64,000 nucleotides of DNA from Candidatus Bathyarchaeota archaeon (GTDB lineage: Archaea > Thermoproteota > Bathyarchaeia > RBG-16-48-13 > JAGTRE01), in the NCBI GenBank assembly GCA_018396415.1, contig JAGTRE010000006.1, forward strand, positions 1 through 64,000. The letters are read 5' to 3'. Both the position numbers and the translations under genes were made by a program. Of the stretch, positions 17,420 through 25,999 are shown piece after piece. How positions within the stretch are numbered: position 1 is the first letter of the stretch; every line of letters begins with the position of its first letter. Under the pieces are notes generated by a model that saw only the letters and a program-made list of their open reading frames with translations, did not search any database and was not told the DNA's origin.

Positions 17420-18622
17420 CTAGTTATGCTGAAGCTTTATTCTTTCTTCTTCGGATATGATGTTTTTAAGCACATTAACAACTGTGTCAATTTGGGTTTT
17501 TTCGATAATTAGGGGTGGCAGAAATCTAAGCACGGTTTTCCCTGCATAAAGTAGGATAACTCCTTGGTTAATAGCTTTTGATAATATGTCTTGAACGTCA
17601 AAACGGAGTTCCATGCCAAGCATTAATCCAAGACCACGCAGTTCCCTTATGATTTTGGATTGTTCCTGAAGTTGAGAAAGTTGTTTCTTAAAGTATTCTC
17701 CAATTACTGCAGCTCGCTCAACAAGTTTTTCTTCCAGGATAACATCGATCGTGGCGCTGGCAGCAGCGCATGCAAGTGGATTGCCTCCAAACGTGCTTGT
17801 ATGCTCACCCATCTTAAGAGAGGACATAATATCTGCGGTAGCGAGGGTTGCACCCATCGGGATTCCTCCCGCAATCCCTTTGGCTACGCACATCACATCG
17901 GGCACAACACCCCAATGTTCAGAAGCCCACATCTTCCCGGTTCTTCCTAAACCTGATTGTACTTCGTCGAAGATCAGTAAAATTTCTCGTTCATTGCATA
18001 ATTTTCTCAAAGCTTCTAAGAAGCCGTTAGGGGGGACGTGAATGCCACTTTCGCCTTGGATTGGTTCGATGAGAATCGCAGCTGTTTTTTCAGATATGGC
18101 TTCATCTACTTTCTCAATTTTTCCAAATGGGACAAATTTAAAGCCTGGTACGAGCGGTTCAAAAGGTTCCCTATACTTTGGGTTCCAAGTTGCTGAGAGG
18201 GCGCCTAATGTTTTTCCATGATAGCTTCCGGTGAATGCGATTATCTCATTTTTTCCAGTGTGTTTTCTGGCGAGTTTAATTGCACATTCTACAGCTTCGG
18301 CACCACTGTTGCAAAGGTAAATCTTTTCAAGTCCTCGGGGGCTGATTTTTACCAGCCTTTCAAGGAGTTCCACACGTGTTTTATTGTATAAGGAGCCGTG
18401 GCACGTAATTAGCTTCTCAACTTGGTTATGAATAGCCTCCACAACTCTGGGATGGCAATGACCAACTAATGAAACACCGTAACCACCCATACAGTCAATG
18501 TATCTCTTTCCATTAATGTCCCAAAGGATAGCACCGGACCCTTTTTCGATAACTAGGTTGAATTTTTGGTATACATGCGCCGTATGGGCGTCTTCAGTTT
18601 CAATGATGGTTTTTTCGTTCAA
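17420..18622 (-). CDS. lysJ: [LysW]-aminoadipate/glutamate semialdehyde aminotransferase
   Basis: 400 residues, class III PLP aminotransferase of the ArgD/LysJ group. Motifs: NSGAEAVECAIKLARKHTGK, ITFD-type LLIFDEVQSGLGRTGK, and the PLP lysine in VAKGIAGGIPMGA. It converts the LysW-bound semialdehyde to LysW-lysine or LysW-ornithine using glutamate. It overlaps lysZ by four bases, a sign of coupling. With only one copy in the window, it is expected to serve both carrier branches. Confidence 0.9.
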   Translation of the reverse strand: MNEKTIIETEDAHTAHVYQKFNLVIEKGSGAILWDINGKRYIDCMGGYGVSLVGHCHPRVVEAIHNQVEKLITCHGSLYNKTRVELLERLVKISPRGLEKIYLCNSGAEAVECAIKLARKHTGKNEIIAFTGSYHGKTLGALSATWNPKYREPFEPLVPGFKFVPFGKIEKVDEAISEKTAAILIEPIQGESGIHVPPNGFLEALRKLCNEREILLIFDEVQSGLGRTGKMWASEHWGVVPDVMCVAKGIAGGIPMGATLATADIMSSLKMGEHTSTFGGNPLACAAASATIDVILEEKLVERAAVIGEYFKKQLSQLQEQSKIIRELRGLGLMLGMELRFDVQDILSKAINQGVILLYAGKTVLRFLPPLIIEKTQIDTVVNVLKNIISEEERIKLQHN

Positions 18623-19425
18623 GGGTAGATCACTGTGCCTGTGGAATGTGATAGAGCAGAGGAGATCGGATTCTTCTCCATTCCTGAAGCGATTATGGCT
18701 TCTTTAACTCCCATGTTAAGGGCTTCAATTGCGGCGTAAACTTTCTTTTTCATTCCATGGCCTATTTTTGGAAGGCCAATTCTGGCTTCTTGTGCATTTA
18801 TTTTAGATATTATCTTGTTGTTAATGTAAATTCCCGGGACATCGGTGAGGAAAATTAAGTGATCGACTTTTAAAGAGCCGGCAATATAAGCAGCGGCTCG
18901 GTCGCTGTCGACGTTTAACGCTTCAAACTCTTCGCTTATGGCAACCGGAGCAATAACTGGGAGGTATCCATGTTGGAGTATAAATTCAAGTATTTTTGTA
19001 TCAACTAGGTTAATCTTGCCAGTGTATCCGCCGTCTATGATTCTTTTACGTCCCTCCTCGGTTACAATAACTAGCTTTTTCTTCCTCTCAGCTTTCAGAA
19101 GCGCCCCGTCAACGCCTGAAATGCCGATTGCGGGGATTCCATGGCCTAACAGTGTTATGACAATTTCTTTATTAATTTTCCCTGCCATTACCATCGTGAA
19201 GATTTCGGCGGTTTCTTTATCCGTGTATCGACTTCTCATCCCGTCAGGTGAGACTATAAACTGTTGGGTTTTCCCCATTTTCTCTGCGATTTGGGTAACT
19301 TCAATTGCTCCGCCGTGGACTAGAACTACCTTATGGTGTTCGTGAGCGCTTTTTAAATCGTCTAGGAAATCCGCTGAAACTCCGGTTTTGATTGTGCTTC
19401 CTCCAATCTTAACAACTAGGGTCAT
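18619..19425 (-). CDS. lysZ: [LysW]-aminoadipate/glutamate kinase
   Basis: 268 residues, amino-acid kinase fold of the ArgB/LysZ group: VVKIGGSTI at the N-terminus, LVHGGAIEV, and DSDRAAAYIAGSLKVDHLIFLTDVPG near the C-terminal nucleotide site. It phosphorylates the side-chain carboxylate of the LysW-bound amino acid. It overlaps lysJ by four bases and follows lysY after six, so all three enzymes are translated together. Confidence 0.9.
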   Translation of the reverse strand: MTLVVKIGGSTIKTGVSADFLDDLKSAHEHHKVVLVHGGAIEVTQIAEKMGKTQQFIVSPDGMRSRYTDKETAEIFTMVMAGKINKEIVITLLGHGIPAIGISGVDGALLKAERKKKLVIVTEEGRKRIIDGGYTGKINLVDTKILEFILQHGYLPVIAPVAISEEFEALNVDSDRAAAYIAGSLKVDHLIFLTDVPGIYINNKIISKINAQEARIGLPKIGHGMKKKVYAAIEALNMGVKEAIIASGMEKNPISSALSHSTGTVIYP

Positions 19426-19431
19426 TCTTGA

Positions 19432-20484
19432 TCACATCGGGTGGTATCCAGGGTGTTCTAAGCCTGTTTTTTCTTCGATTCCAAGTATTAGATTGAGATC
19501 TTGAATAGCTGTTCCAGCTGTTCCCTTAATGAGATTGTCGATTGCTGAGAATAGAACTAGTCGATTTGAATGTTCGTCCAGCTCAAATCCTATGTCGCAG
19601 AAGTTTGAGCCAACGACAACTTTTGGATCAGGAAGCTTGTAGATTCCTTTACGATCTTTTACCAAGCGGATAAATGGCTCGTTTTGGTAAAAGCCTCTAT
19701 AGATTTTCCAGATATCTGTGACAGAAAGTTGTTTTGTTAAGAAGACATGGGCTGTTGATAAAATTCCTCTTACAATATTAACTCCGTGCGGAGATAATGA
19801 AACAGTTACTTTATCGCCTATAAGTCTACTTAGTTCTTGCTCGATTTCTGCAGTGTGTCTGTGGCCAACCGGCTTGTAGGGACGAATAACTCCAAATCGC
19901 TCTGCATGATGGGTTGCCGCGCTAGGTTTTCCCCCGGCTCCTGAAGAACCAATTTTCGCGTCGACTATTATTCTATCCTTCTCAATTACACCCGCTTTCA
20001 CGATTGGGGCTAACTCTAAAATGGCGCTAGCTGCAATACATCCTGGGCAAGCAATTAATTTGGCGTTTCGTATTTCTTCGCGGTGAAGCTCTGGAAGCCC
20101 GTACACTGCGTCCTTCAATAATTTAGGGCTAGGATGCTCCCAACCATACCACCGTGGATAGTCCGCGGGATCTTTAAGCCTGAAATCAGCGCTTAAATCA
20201 ATTATTTTTAGTCCAGCCTCCAAAAGTTGGGGGATGAGCTTTGCCGATGTTCCATGGGGGGTTGCTGTGAAGGCGAGATCGCAGTTTTCAATAATTGTTT
20301 GAGTATTTAATGGGACAAATTTTAGGTCTGTTATTCCCCTTAAGTTCGGGTGAACTCGGAAGACATAATCTCCTGCGTGCTCTCGGGAGACGGCGCATGT
20401 TACTTCAACTTTTGGATGAAAAATTAGTAAACGCAATAATTCTCCGCCGCTGTATCCAGATGCGCCAATAATTCCAACTCTCAT
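19432..20484 (-). CDS. lysY: [LysW]-aminoadipyl/glutamyl phosphate reductase
   Basis: 350 residues, ArgC/LysY family. The NADP-binding start GIIGASGYSGGELLRLL, the catalytic Cys in IACPGCIAASAI (about residue 148), the GSSGAGGKPSAATHH loop and the His in VSLSPHGVNIVRG are intact. It reduces the acyl phosphate to the semialdehyde. It overlaps argX by four bases. LysY in place of bacterial ArgC agrees with the LysW carrier route. Confidence 0.9.
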   Translation of the reverse strand: MRVGIIGASGYSGGELLRLLIFHPKVEVTCAVSREHAGDYVFRVHPNLRGITDLKFVPLNTQTIIENCDLAFTATPHGTSAKLIPQLLEAGLKIIDLSADFRLKDPADYPRWYGWEHPSPKLLKDAVYGLPELHREEIRNAKLIACPGCIAASAILELAPIVKAGVIEKDRIIVDAKIGSSGAGGKPSAATHHAERFGVIRPYKPVGHRHTAEIEQELSRLIGDKVTVSLSPHGVNIVRGILSTAHVFLTKQLSVTDIWKIYRGFYQNEPFIRLVKDRKGIYKLPDPKVVVGSNFCDIGFELDEHSNRLVLFSAIDNLIKGTAGTAIQDLNLILGIEEKTGLEHPGYHPM

Positions 20485-21335
20485 TTACTTTTCACCCACG
20501 ATAAGGCGTAACTAAGAATTTTATCTGCAATATCTATACTTGTTGCTGTTTCAGCTCCTCTGAACTCTGGGGTATGATTGACTTCATGTACAAGTAGGCC
20601 TTCTGGGCTTTCCATTAAGTCGATCCCGAGTACTCCCTCTCCGACAACTTTAATCACTTTAAAGCAGATTTCCTCGAGTTCCTTAGTGATCTGGCATCTC
20701 TCGGCTCTGCCCCCTCTCGCCACGTTTGTTCGCCAATCATTGGATGGGGCGTACCGATAGATCCCAGCTACAATTTCATCTCCAACTAGAATAACTCGTA
20801 TGTCTCGCGGCGGTCTCTTAACCATTTCCTGAATATAATAAACCTGGTATATAGGGAACATATACTCCCTTTCTTCGAGAATTGCTCGGGCGGTTTCAGC
20901 ATCCTTTAGCGGAGCGACCATTCTCCCCCAGCTGCCAATGACCGGTTTCAAAATCGCGGGGTAGCCAATTTCATTTAGAGTTTGTAAGGCTGTTTCAGGG
21001 GTGAATGCAACCATAGTCTTCGGAGTTGGGATCCCAGCCTTAGATAAGAGTAGAGTGGTTAGAAGTTTGTTCCCGCATGTCTTTGTAATCTCGAATGAGT
21101 TTATTACCTTAACTCCCTTGCTCTCGAGCGCAGCTGTAAGATGTAGGCTTCTAAAGTAACTAACGCATCGTTGAAGGACTACTTCGTCGAATCCTAGTTT
21201 ATCGTTTGGATCCGTCAAGTCGATATTAACCTCTTTGGCATCTACCGTGTGGAATTGAAGTTCTCTCTGTTTTGCTGCATCTATCAGCCGCTTCTCTTCG
21301 TACCTGACTTGATCGTAAAGCATCCCCAGCGTCAT
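20481..21335 (-). CDS. argX: LysW-dependent ATP-grasp ligase, ArgX-like (glutamate type)
   Basis: 284 residues, ATG start. Paralogue of the ligase at 15754-16608, with the same ATP-grasp landmarks (ILKPVIGSWGRMVAPL, RPPRDIRVILVGDE, GVLGIDLMES, LVHEVNHTPEF). Its substrate-side loop differs (EFRGAETATSIDI instead of the LysX-like EFKN/TTGVNI). It lies in the transcription unit of argG, argH, carA and carB, so I assign it to glutamate and arginine synthesis. Specificity is inferred from context and loop difference. Overlaps lysY by four bases. Confidence 0.78.
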   Translation of the reverse strand: MTLGMLYDQVRYEEKRLIDAAKQRELQFHTVDAKEVNIDLTDPNDKLGFDEVVLQRCVSYFRSLHLTAALESKGVKVINSFEITKTCGNKLLTTLLLSKAGIPTPKTMVAFTPETALQTLNEIGYPAILKPVIGSWGRMVAPLKDAETARAILEEREYMFPIYQVYYIQEMVKRPPRDIRVILVGDEIVAGIYRYAPSNDWRTNVARGGRAERCQITKELEEICFKVIKVVGEGVLGIDLMESPEGLLVHEVNHTPEFRGAETATSIDIADKILSYALSWVKSK

Positions 21336-21344
21336 AGTGAATAA

Positions 21345-21518
21345 CTACTCTCCCCAATCTTCGCCTTCAACTTCAGCTTCTTTGAGTTCTACCTTCTCAC
21401 CCTCAATCTTATGTACTTCAAAATCAAGCCCACAGCCTGGGCAGCTTACAATTTCGCCGAGAATTACATCGTTAGGAATATCAAACTCTACGTCGCAGGT
21501 TGGACATTTAACTTTCGT
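21345..21518 (-). CDS. lysW: LysW carrier protein (copy 2), start codon unclear
   Basis: A second LysW in the gap between carB and argX. The frame encodes KCPTC, then SCPGCGLDFEV and the diagnostic C-terminal EGEDWGE, ending at 21345. No ATG, GTG or TTG exists in this frame between the carB stop and the first cysteine pair. A strong GGAGGGGG site is present and a GTG at 21524-21526 lies just after it, but in another frame. Either the gene starts at a non-standard codon such as ACG (21516-21518), or one base is missing from the sequence or genome. The coordinates given use the ACG option. Confidence 0.8.
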   Translation of the reverse strand, partial: TKVKCPTCDVEFDIPNDVILGEIVSCPGCGLDFEVHKIEGEKVELKEAEVEGEDWGE

Positions 21519-21536
21519 TGTTTCACCCCCTCCATG

Positions 21537-24500
21537 TCACACTTCTTTTGCCCACGGAGAGTGGGCTAGGAATTCATTTAGTGACTGTACACGAATTGCC
21601 GTTGAGAAACCATTCTGCTCTAATGCATTTACTAGTGCTTCCGCTGTTTCAATACGGGTTATTACAGGCACATTGAATTCAGATGCGGTTCTTCTAATAA
21701 TGTATTCATCATCGATGGTTTCTCTCTTTGAGGCAGTCGGCGTATTAATGACGAGCCCAATTCTGCCTTTGGCAAGGTAATCGAGAATATTGCCTCTTCC
21801 CTCTCGGATCTTTCTTAAGACTTTGACACCTCTAATTCCTGCAAAAGTCAGTGTTTTCGCAGTGCCTTCAGTTGCGAAAATTGAGTATCCCATTTGATGG
21901 AGTTTTTCAGCGATTTTAATGCAGTTTTTATGGTCTTCGTCCCGAGCGGTGATGAGGACTGGCTTTTCCGGGGTAGGTATAGTTAATCCAGCTGCCATTA
22001 ATGCTTTGATAAACGCGCCAGCAAAGTCGTAATCAATACAAGCAACTTCCCCCGTTGAGGTCATTTCAACCCCGAGTATAGGGTCAACCCCACGTAATCT
22101 CATGAATGAAAAAGTGGGGGCCTTAATCGCAACATGTAACATTGGCGGCTTTTTAAGTACGTTCAACTCTCTTAGGGTTCTACCGAGCATGACCTTCGCT
22201 CCAATTCGAATTAGGGGAATTCCAGTAGCTTTGCTGGTATATGGCATGCTCCGGCTTGCTCGGAGATTCAACTCAATTATGTAAACCTCTCCGTCTTTAA
22301 CCAAAAATTGAATGTTGAATGGTCCTTTGATGTTCAATGCGCGGGTAATTCGCTCCGCATAATCTTGCATGGTCAAAATTGTGTCTTTACTCAGCGTCTG
22401 CGGAGGTATGACCATTGTCGCATCTCCACTATGGGTGCCAGCGAGTTCTATATGCTCGATGATAGCCCCAACTAGAACGTCCTGTCCATCCCCAACTGCG
22501 TCTAATTCGACCTCTTTTGCATTTTCGAAGAATTTGCTGATAACCACTGGGTGCTCGGGAGAGACTTGGGTTGCGATTTTGATATAATTAATTAATTCTT
22601 CCTGATCGCGTGCCACCCGCATGGCTGCACCAGATAAGACGTATGAGGGGCGGACTATGACTGGATATCCAATCTTGTTAGCAAACTTTTTTGCATCCTC
22701 GAGGGAGGTGACACTACTCCAAACAGGTTGCTTTATGCCTAGTCCGTCAAGTAATTGACTGAACTTCGAGCGGTCTTCTGCGCGGTCTATGCTCTTCGCG
22801 CTGGTGCCGAGCAACTTCACTCCACATTTAGCCAACGGTAGGGCGAGATTATTTGGAGTCTGTCCCCCTACGCTGACGACAACACCGAGTGGTTTTTCCT
22901 TGTCAACTATGTCCAAAACCCGTTCTAATGTTAATTCTTCAAAATAGAGCTTGTCTGACATATCGTAGTCTGTGGAAACGGTTTCAGGGTTATTATTAAT
23001 GACTATGACTTCGTCTATTCCTTCTTCCTTCATAGCCCATGCGGTATTCATAGTACAGTAGTCAAATTCAACGCTGCTTCCGATTCTAATGCATCCCGCG
23101 CCTAGAACAACTGCTTTTCTCCTACCTTTTGTAAAGTCAACGTCATCTTCAACGTCACCGTAGGTGAGATAGCAATAGTTAGTTTTTGCAGCCCACTCCG
23201 CAGCCATTGTGTCAACGATTTTAAAAGCTGGGGTAATTTGATTTCTTTTCCGAAACTCCCGTATTGTTAACTCATCTGTATTAAGGTACTTGGCAATTTG
23301 CTTATCTGAGAAGCCGAGTTTTTTAGCTTCATAGATATATTTAACTAAAATTTCTTTACCGGTATTAAAAGAAAGGGTTTTAAGAATCTTTTCCATTTCA
23401 ACAATATTTCTAATTTTATAAAGGTACCATCTATCGATTCCAGTAAGCTTGTAAATTTCATCTATTGACATTCCCATCTTAATGGCTTTGGGAATTTTGA
23501 ACCATCGTTCATCTGTGGGGTGCGCTAACTCGTCTTTGAGTTGTTCCAATGGTTCTGGGTCATCGTCGCCAGGATTGCCGACAAGTCCGATTTTTCCAAT
23601 ATCCAACTCGCGAATAGCTTTTTGTAAAGCTTCTTCAAAGGATCTTGCAATGGACATGACTTCCCCAACTGACTTCATCATTGGACCAATATGCCTGTCA
23701 ACCATGCCGTGAAACTTTGAAAAGTCCCATCGAGGAATCTTTACAACAATATAATCGAGTGCCGGCTCAAAACAAGCAGTAGTCACTCCGGTAACTTTAT
23801 TCAGTAACTCAGGCAGGGAGTATCCTATAGCTAGTTTCGCAGCCATGTAGGCAAGTGGATATCCAGTTGCTTTAGATGCTAATGCGCTTGAGCGTGACAT
23901 TCGTGGATTAACTTCGATGGCTACATACTGCTCATTGTTTGGATTCAAACCCAGTTGTACATTGCACTCCCCGACCATTTCGACGGTACGTATTATACGT
24001 ATGGATGCGTCTCGGAGAATTTGATATTCCCGGTTAGTTAGTGTCTGTGTTGGGGAGACTACAATTTTGTCGCCGGTGTGTATTCCTAAGGGGTCGGCGT
24101 TCTCCAATGCTGCGACGGTAATAGTATTGTCGTAGGCATCACGCATAACTTCATATTCTATCTCCTTCCAGTGCTCAAGGTATTTTTCAACTAAAACTTG
24201 ATGAGTTATTGTAAATGGGAAAGCTCGCTCCACTATGGTTTTTAACTGTTCCGGGTTGTAGGCTACTCCGGACCCTCCTCCGCCAAGCATATATGCCGTC
24301 CGTACAATAACCGGGTATCCAATATCTTCGGCAATGCGTAAAGCTTCATCGGTTGTATATGCGGCGTTGCTTGGCGGTACTGGTACCCTAGCTTGCTCCA
24401 TGGCGTTCTTAAACTTTAATCGATCCTCCGTGAGTTCGATTGCGCGAATCGAACTCCCAAGGACTCTTACTCCTTCGCGCTCGAAAACCTTCATTCGGGC

Positions 24501-24806
24501 CAACTGCCAGCCGACATTAATGGCAATCTGCCCACCAAAGCCAAGCATAACCCCATCAGGTTTCTCTTTTTGAATGATTTGTGCGACTACAGTAGGCGTA
24601 ATTGGTTCAAGGTATACTTTGTCCGCCATCTTTAAGCTAGTCTGAATGGTCGCCACGTTAGGATTAACAAGAACCGTTTTTATGCCCTCTTCTTTCATTG
24701 CCTTCAGCGCCTGTGACCCGCTGTAGTCAAACTCGGCTGCCTGAGCAATGACTATTCCTCCGCTTCCAATAATCAGAACTTTCCTGATGTCCTCCCGCTT
24801 TGGCAT
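21537..24806 (-). CDS. carB: Carbamoyl-phosphate synthase large subunit
   Basis: 1089 residues, full length. Two homologous ATP-grasp halves are clear: residues 1-400 (YMLGGGGSGVAYN, EVNPRMSRSSALASKATGYP) and about 560-930 (RPSYVLSGAAMRV, ELNLRASRSMPYTSKATGIP). An oligomerisation region lies between, and the last 150 residues form the MGS-like allosteric domain (ITARDEDHKNCIKIA, LVINTPTA). It makes carbamoyl phosphate from bicarbonate, ATP and CarA-derived ammonia for arginine and pyrimidines. It follows carA by two bases. Confidence 0.96.
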   Translation of the reverse strand: MPKREDIRKVLIIGSGGIVIAQAAEFDYSGSQALKAMKEEGIKTVLVNPNVATIQTSLKMADKVYLEPITPTVVAQIIQKEKPDGVMLGFGGQIAINVGWQLARMKVFEREGVRVLGSSIRAIELTEDRLKFKNAMEQARVPVPPSNAAYTTDEALRIAEDIGYPVIVRTAYMLGGGGSGVAYNPEQLKTIVERAFPFTITHQVLVEKYLEHWKEIEYEVMRDAYDNTITVAALENADPLGIHTGDKIVVSPTQTLTNREYQILRDASIRIIRTVEMVGECNVQLGLNPNNEQYVAIEVNPRMSRSSALASKATGYPLAYMAAKLAIGYSLPELLNKVTGVTTACFEPALDYIVVKIPRWDFSKFHGMVDRHIGPMMKSVGEVMSIARSFEEALQKAIRELDIGKIGLVGNPGDDDPEPLEQLKDELAHPTDERWFKIPKAIKMGMSIDEIYKLTGIDRWYLYKIRNIVEMEKILKTLSFNTGKEILVKYIYEAKKLGFSDKQIAKYLNTDELTIREFRKRNQITPAFKIVDTMAAEWAAKTNYCYLTYGDVEDDVDFTKGRRKAVVLGAGCIRIGSSVEFDYCTMNTAWAMKEEGIDEVIVINNNPETVSTDYDMSDKLYFEELTLERVLDIVDKEKPLGVVVSVGGQTPNNLALPLAKCGVKLLGTSAKSIDRAEDRSKFSQLLDGLGIKQPVWSSVTSLEDAKKFANKIGYPVIVRPSYVLSGAAMRVARDQEELINYIKIATQVSPEHPVVISKFFENAKEVELDAVGDGQDVLVGAIIEHIELAGTHSGDATMVIPPQTLSKDTILTMQDYAERITRALNIKGPFNIQFLVKDGEVYIIELNLRASRSMPYTSKATGIPLIRIGAKVMLGRTLRELNVLKKPPMLHVAIKAPTFSFMRLRGVDPILGVEMTSTGEVACIDYDFAGAFIKALMAAGLTIPTPEKPVLITARDEDHKNCIKIAEKLHQMGYSIFATEGTAKTLTFAGIRGVKVLRKIREGRGNILDYLAKGRIGLVINTPTASKRETIDDEYIIRRTASEFNVPVITRIETAEALVNALEQNGFSTAIRVQSLNEFLAHSPWAKEV

Positions 24807-24808
24807 TT

Positions 24809-25999
24809 TCAGTCATCCGCATATAGTCTAACATTTTTAAGGAAGGCGTCGAAGAGGTGATTGGTATCGTTTGGGCCTGGTGCAGCTTCTGGGTGCCATT
24901 GAACAGCGAAAATTGGTTTCTTCTCATGGGCCAAACCCTCTACAGTTTTATCGTTTGCATTGATGTGCGTAACCCTTAACCCAGTTCCCTTAAGTTGCTC
25001 CGCGTTCACCGCGTAACCATGGTTCTGGCTAGTGATGTAACAACGACCTGTGTTTAATTCAATGCAAGGGTGATTCTGGCCTCTATGCCCAAATTTCAGC
25101 TTATAGGTGTCTCCACCAAACGCTAAGGCTAAAATTTGATTTCCAAGACAAATTCCCATTATTGGAATATTCGTTTCTATTAACTGTTTAACGGTTTTAA
25201 TCAAATAAGGCACCATCTTTGGGTCGCCCGGCCCGTTAGAAAGCAGAATTCCATCAGGTGACATGTCTAAGATTTTCTCAGCCGACATGTATGGCGGGAC
25301 AATGGTGACATTCACTTTCCTATTTAACAGGCTTCTAACAATGCTCTTCTTAACTCCACAATCTATCAAGACCACATGATGTTTTCCATTCACATCTAGT
25401 TGCTGAATCTTCTTCGTCGCTACTTCAGCTACTAAGTCAGTCTTATTCGGATCTGGGATATGCTTTACTTCCTCTAAAAGTGCGGGTATATCGGGGTCGT
25501 CTCCATGTTCATAGACACAAAGGATTCCGAGGATCACTCCATGAACTCTGATTTTCTTTGTAAGCATTCGAGTGTCTACTCGTTCAATTCCTGGAACTCC
25601 AGAAGCCTCAAGCCATTCGTCAAGGGTCCTTTTTGACGCCCAATGGCTTGGTTCCCGACAAAGTTCATGTATAACATAACCTTCAATTTTCGGACCATCC
25701 GATTCAAAATGCTCTTCGCAAACTCCATAGTTGCCAATTAAAGGATAGGTTTGCACTAGGATTTGTCCGTTATAAGAGGGATCTGTGATCGCTTCTGGAT
25801 AGCCTACCATTCCTGTGTTAAAGACAACTTCCCCGTAAACTTTCTTTTGTGCTCCGAAGCCAATTCCGTGGACAACTATTCCATCAGCTAAGATGAGGGT
25901 GGCTAACTTACTTGCTTCTTTAAAGCCGTGAGTTTCCTTTATCAGCGAACCCTTCGCAACTTCAGTTAGTATGTTGCATTTAAGGTTTTTGTAAGGCAT
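24809..25999 (-). CDS. carA: Carbamoyl-phosphate synthase small (glutaminase) subunit
   Basis: About 396 residues from ATG 25999, chosen because GAGGG lies about ten bases upstream; a GTG at 26026 would add nine residues. The N-terminal domain has ATLILADGIVVHGIGFGA and GEVVFNTGMVGYPEAITDPSY. The class-I amidotransferase domain has the nucleophile Cys in GICLGNQILALAFGG and the His/Glu pair in QWHPEAAPGP. It overlaps the end of argH by 20 bases, so argH-carA-carB are translationally linked. Confidence 0.95.
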   Translation of the reverse strand: MPYKNLKCNILTEVAKGSLIKETHGFKEASKLATLILADGIVVHGIGFGAQKKVYGEVVFNTGMVGYPEAITDPSYNGQILVQTYPLIGNYGVCEEHFESDGPKIEGYVIHELCREPSHWASKRTLDEWLEASGVPGIERVDTRMLTKKIRVHGVILGILCVYEHGDDPDIPALLEEVKHIPDPNKTDLVAEVATKKIQQLDVNGKHHVVLIDCGVKKSIVRSLLNRKVNVTIVPPYMSAEKILDMSPDGILLSNGPGDPKMVPYLIKTVKQLIETNIPIMGICLGNQILALAFGGDTYKLKFGHRGQNHPCIELNTGRCYITSQNHGYAVNAEQLKGTGLRVTHINANDKTVEGLAHEKKPIFAVQWHPEAAPGPNDTNHLFDAFLKNVRLYADD

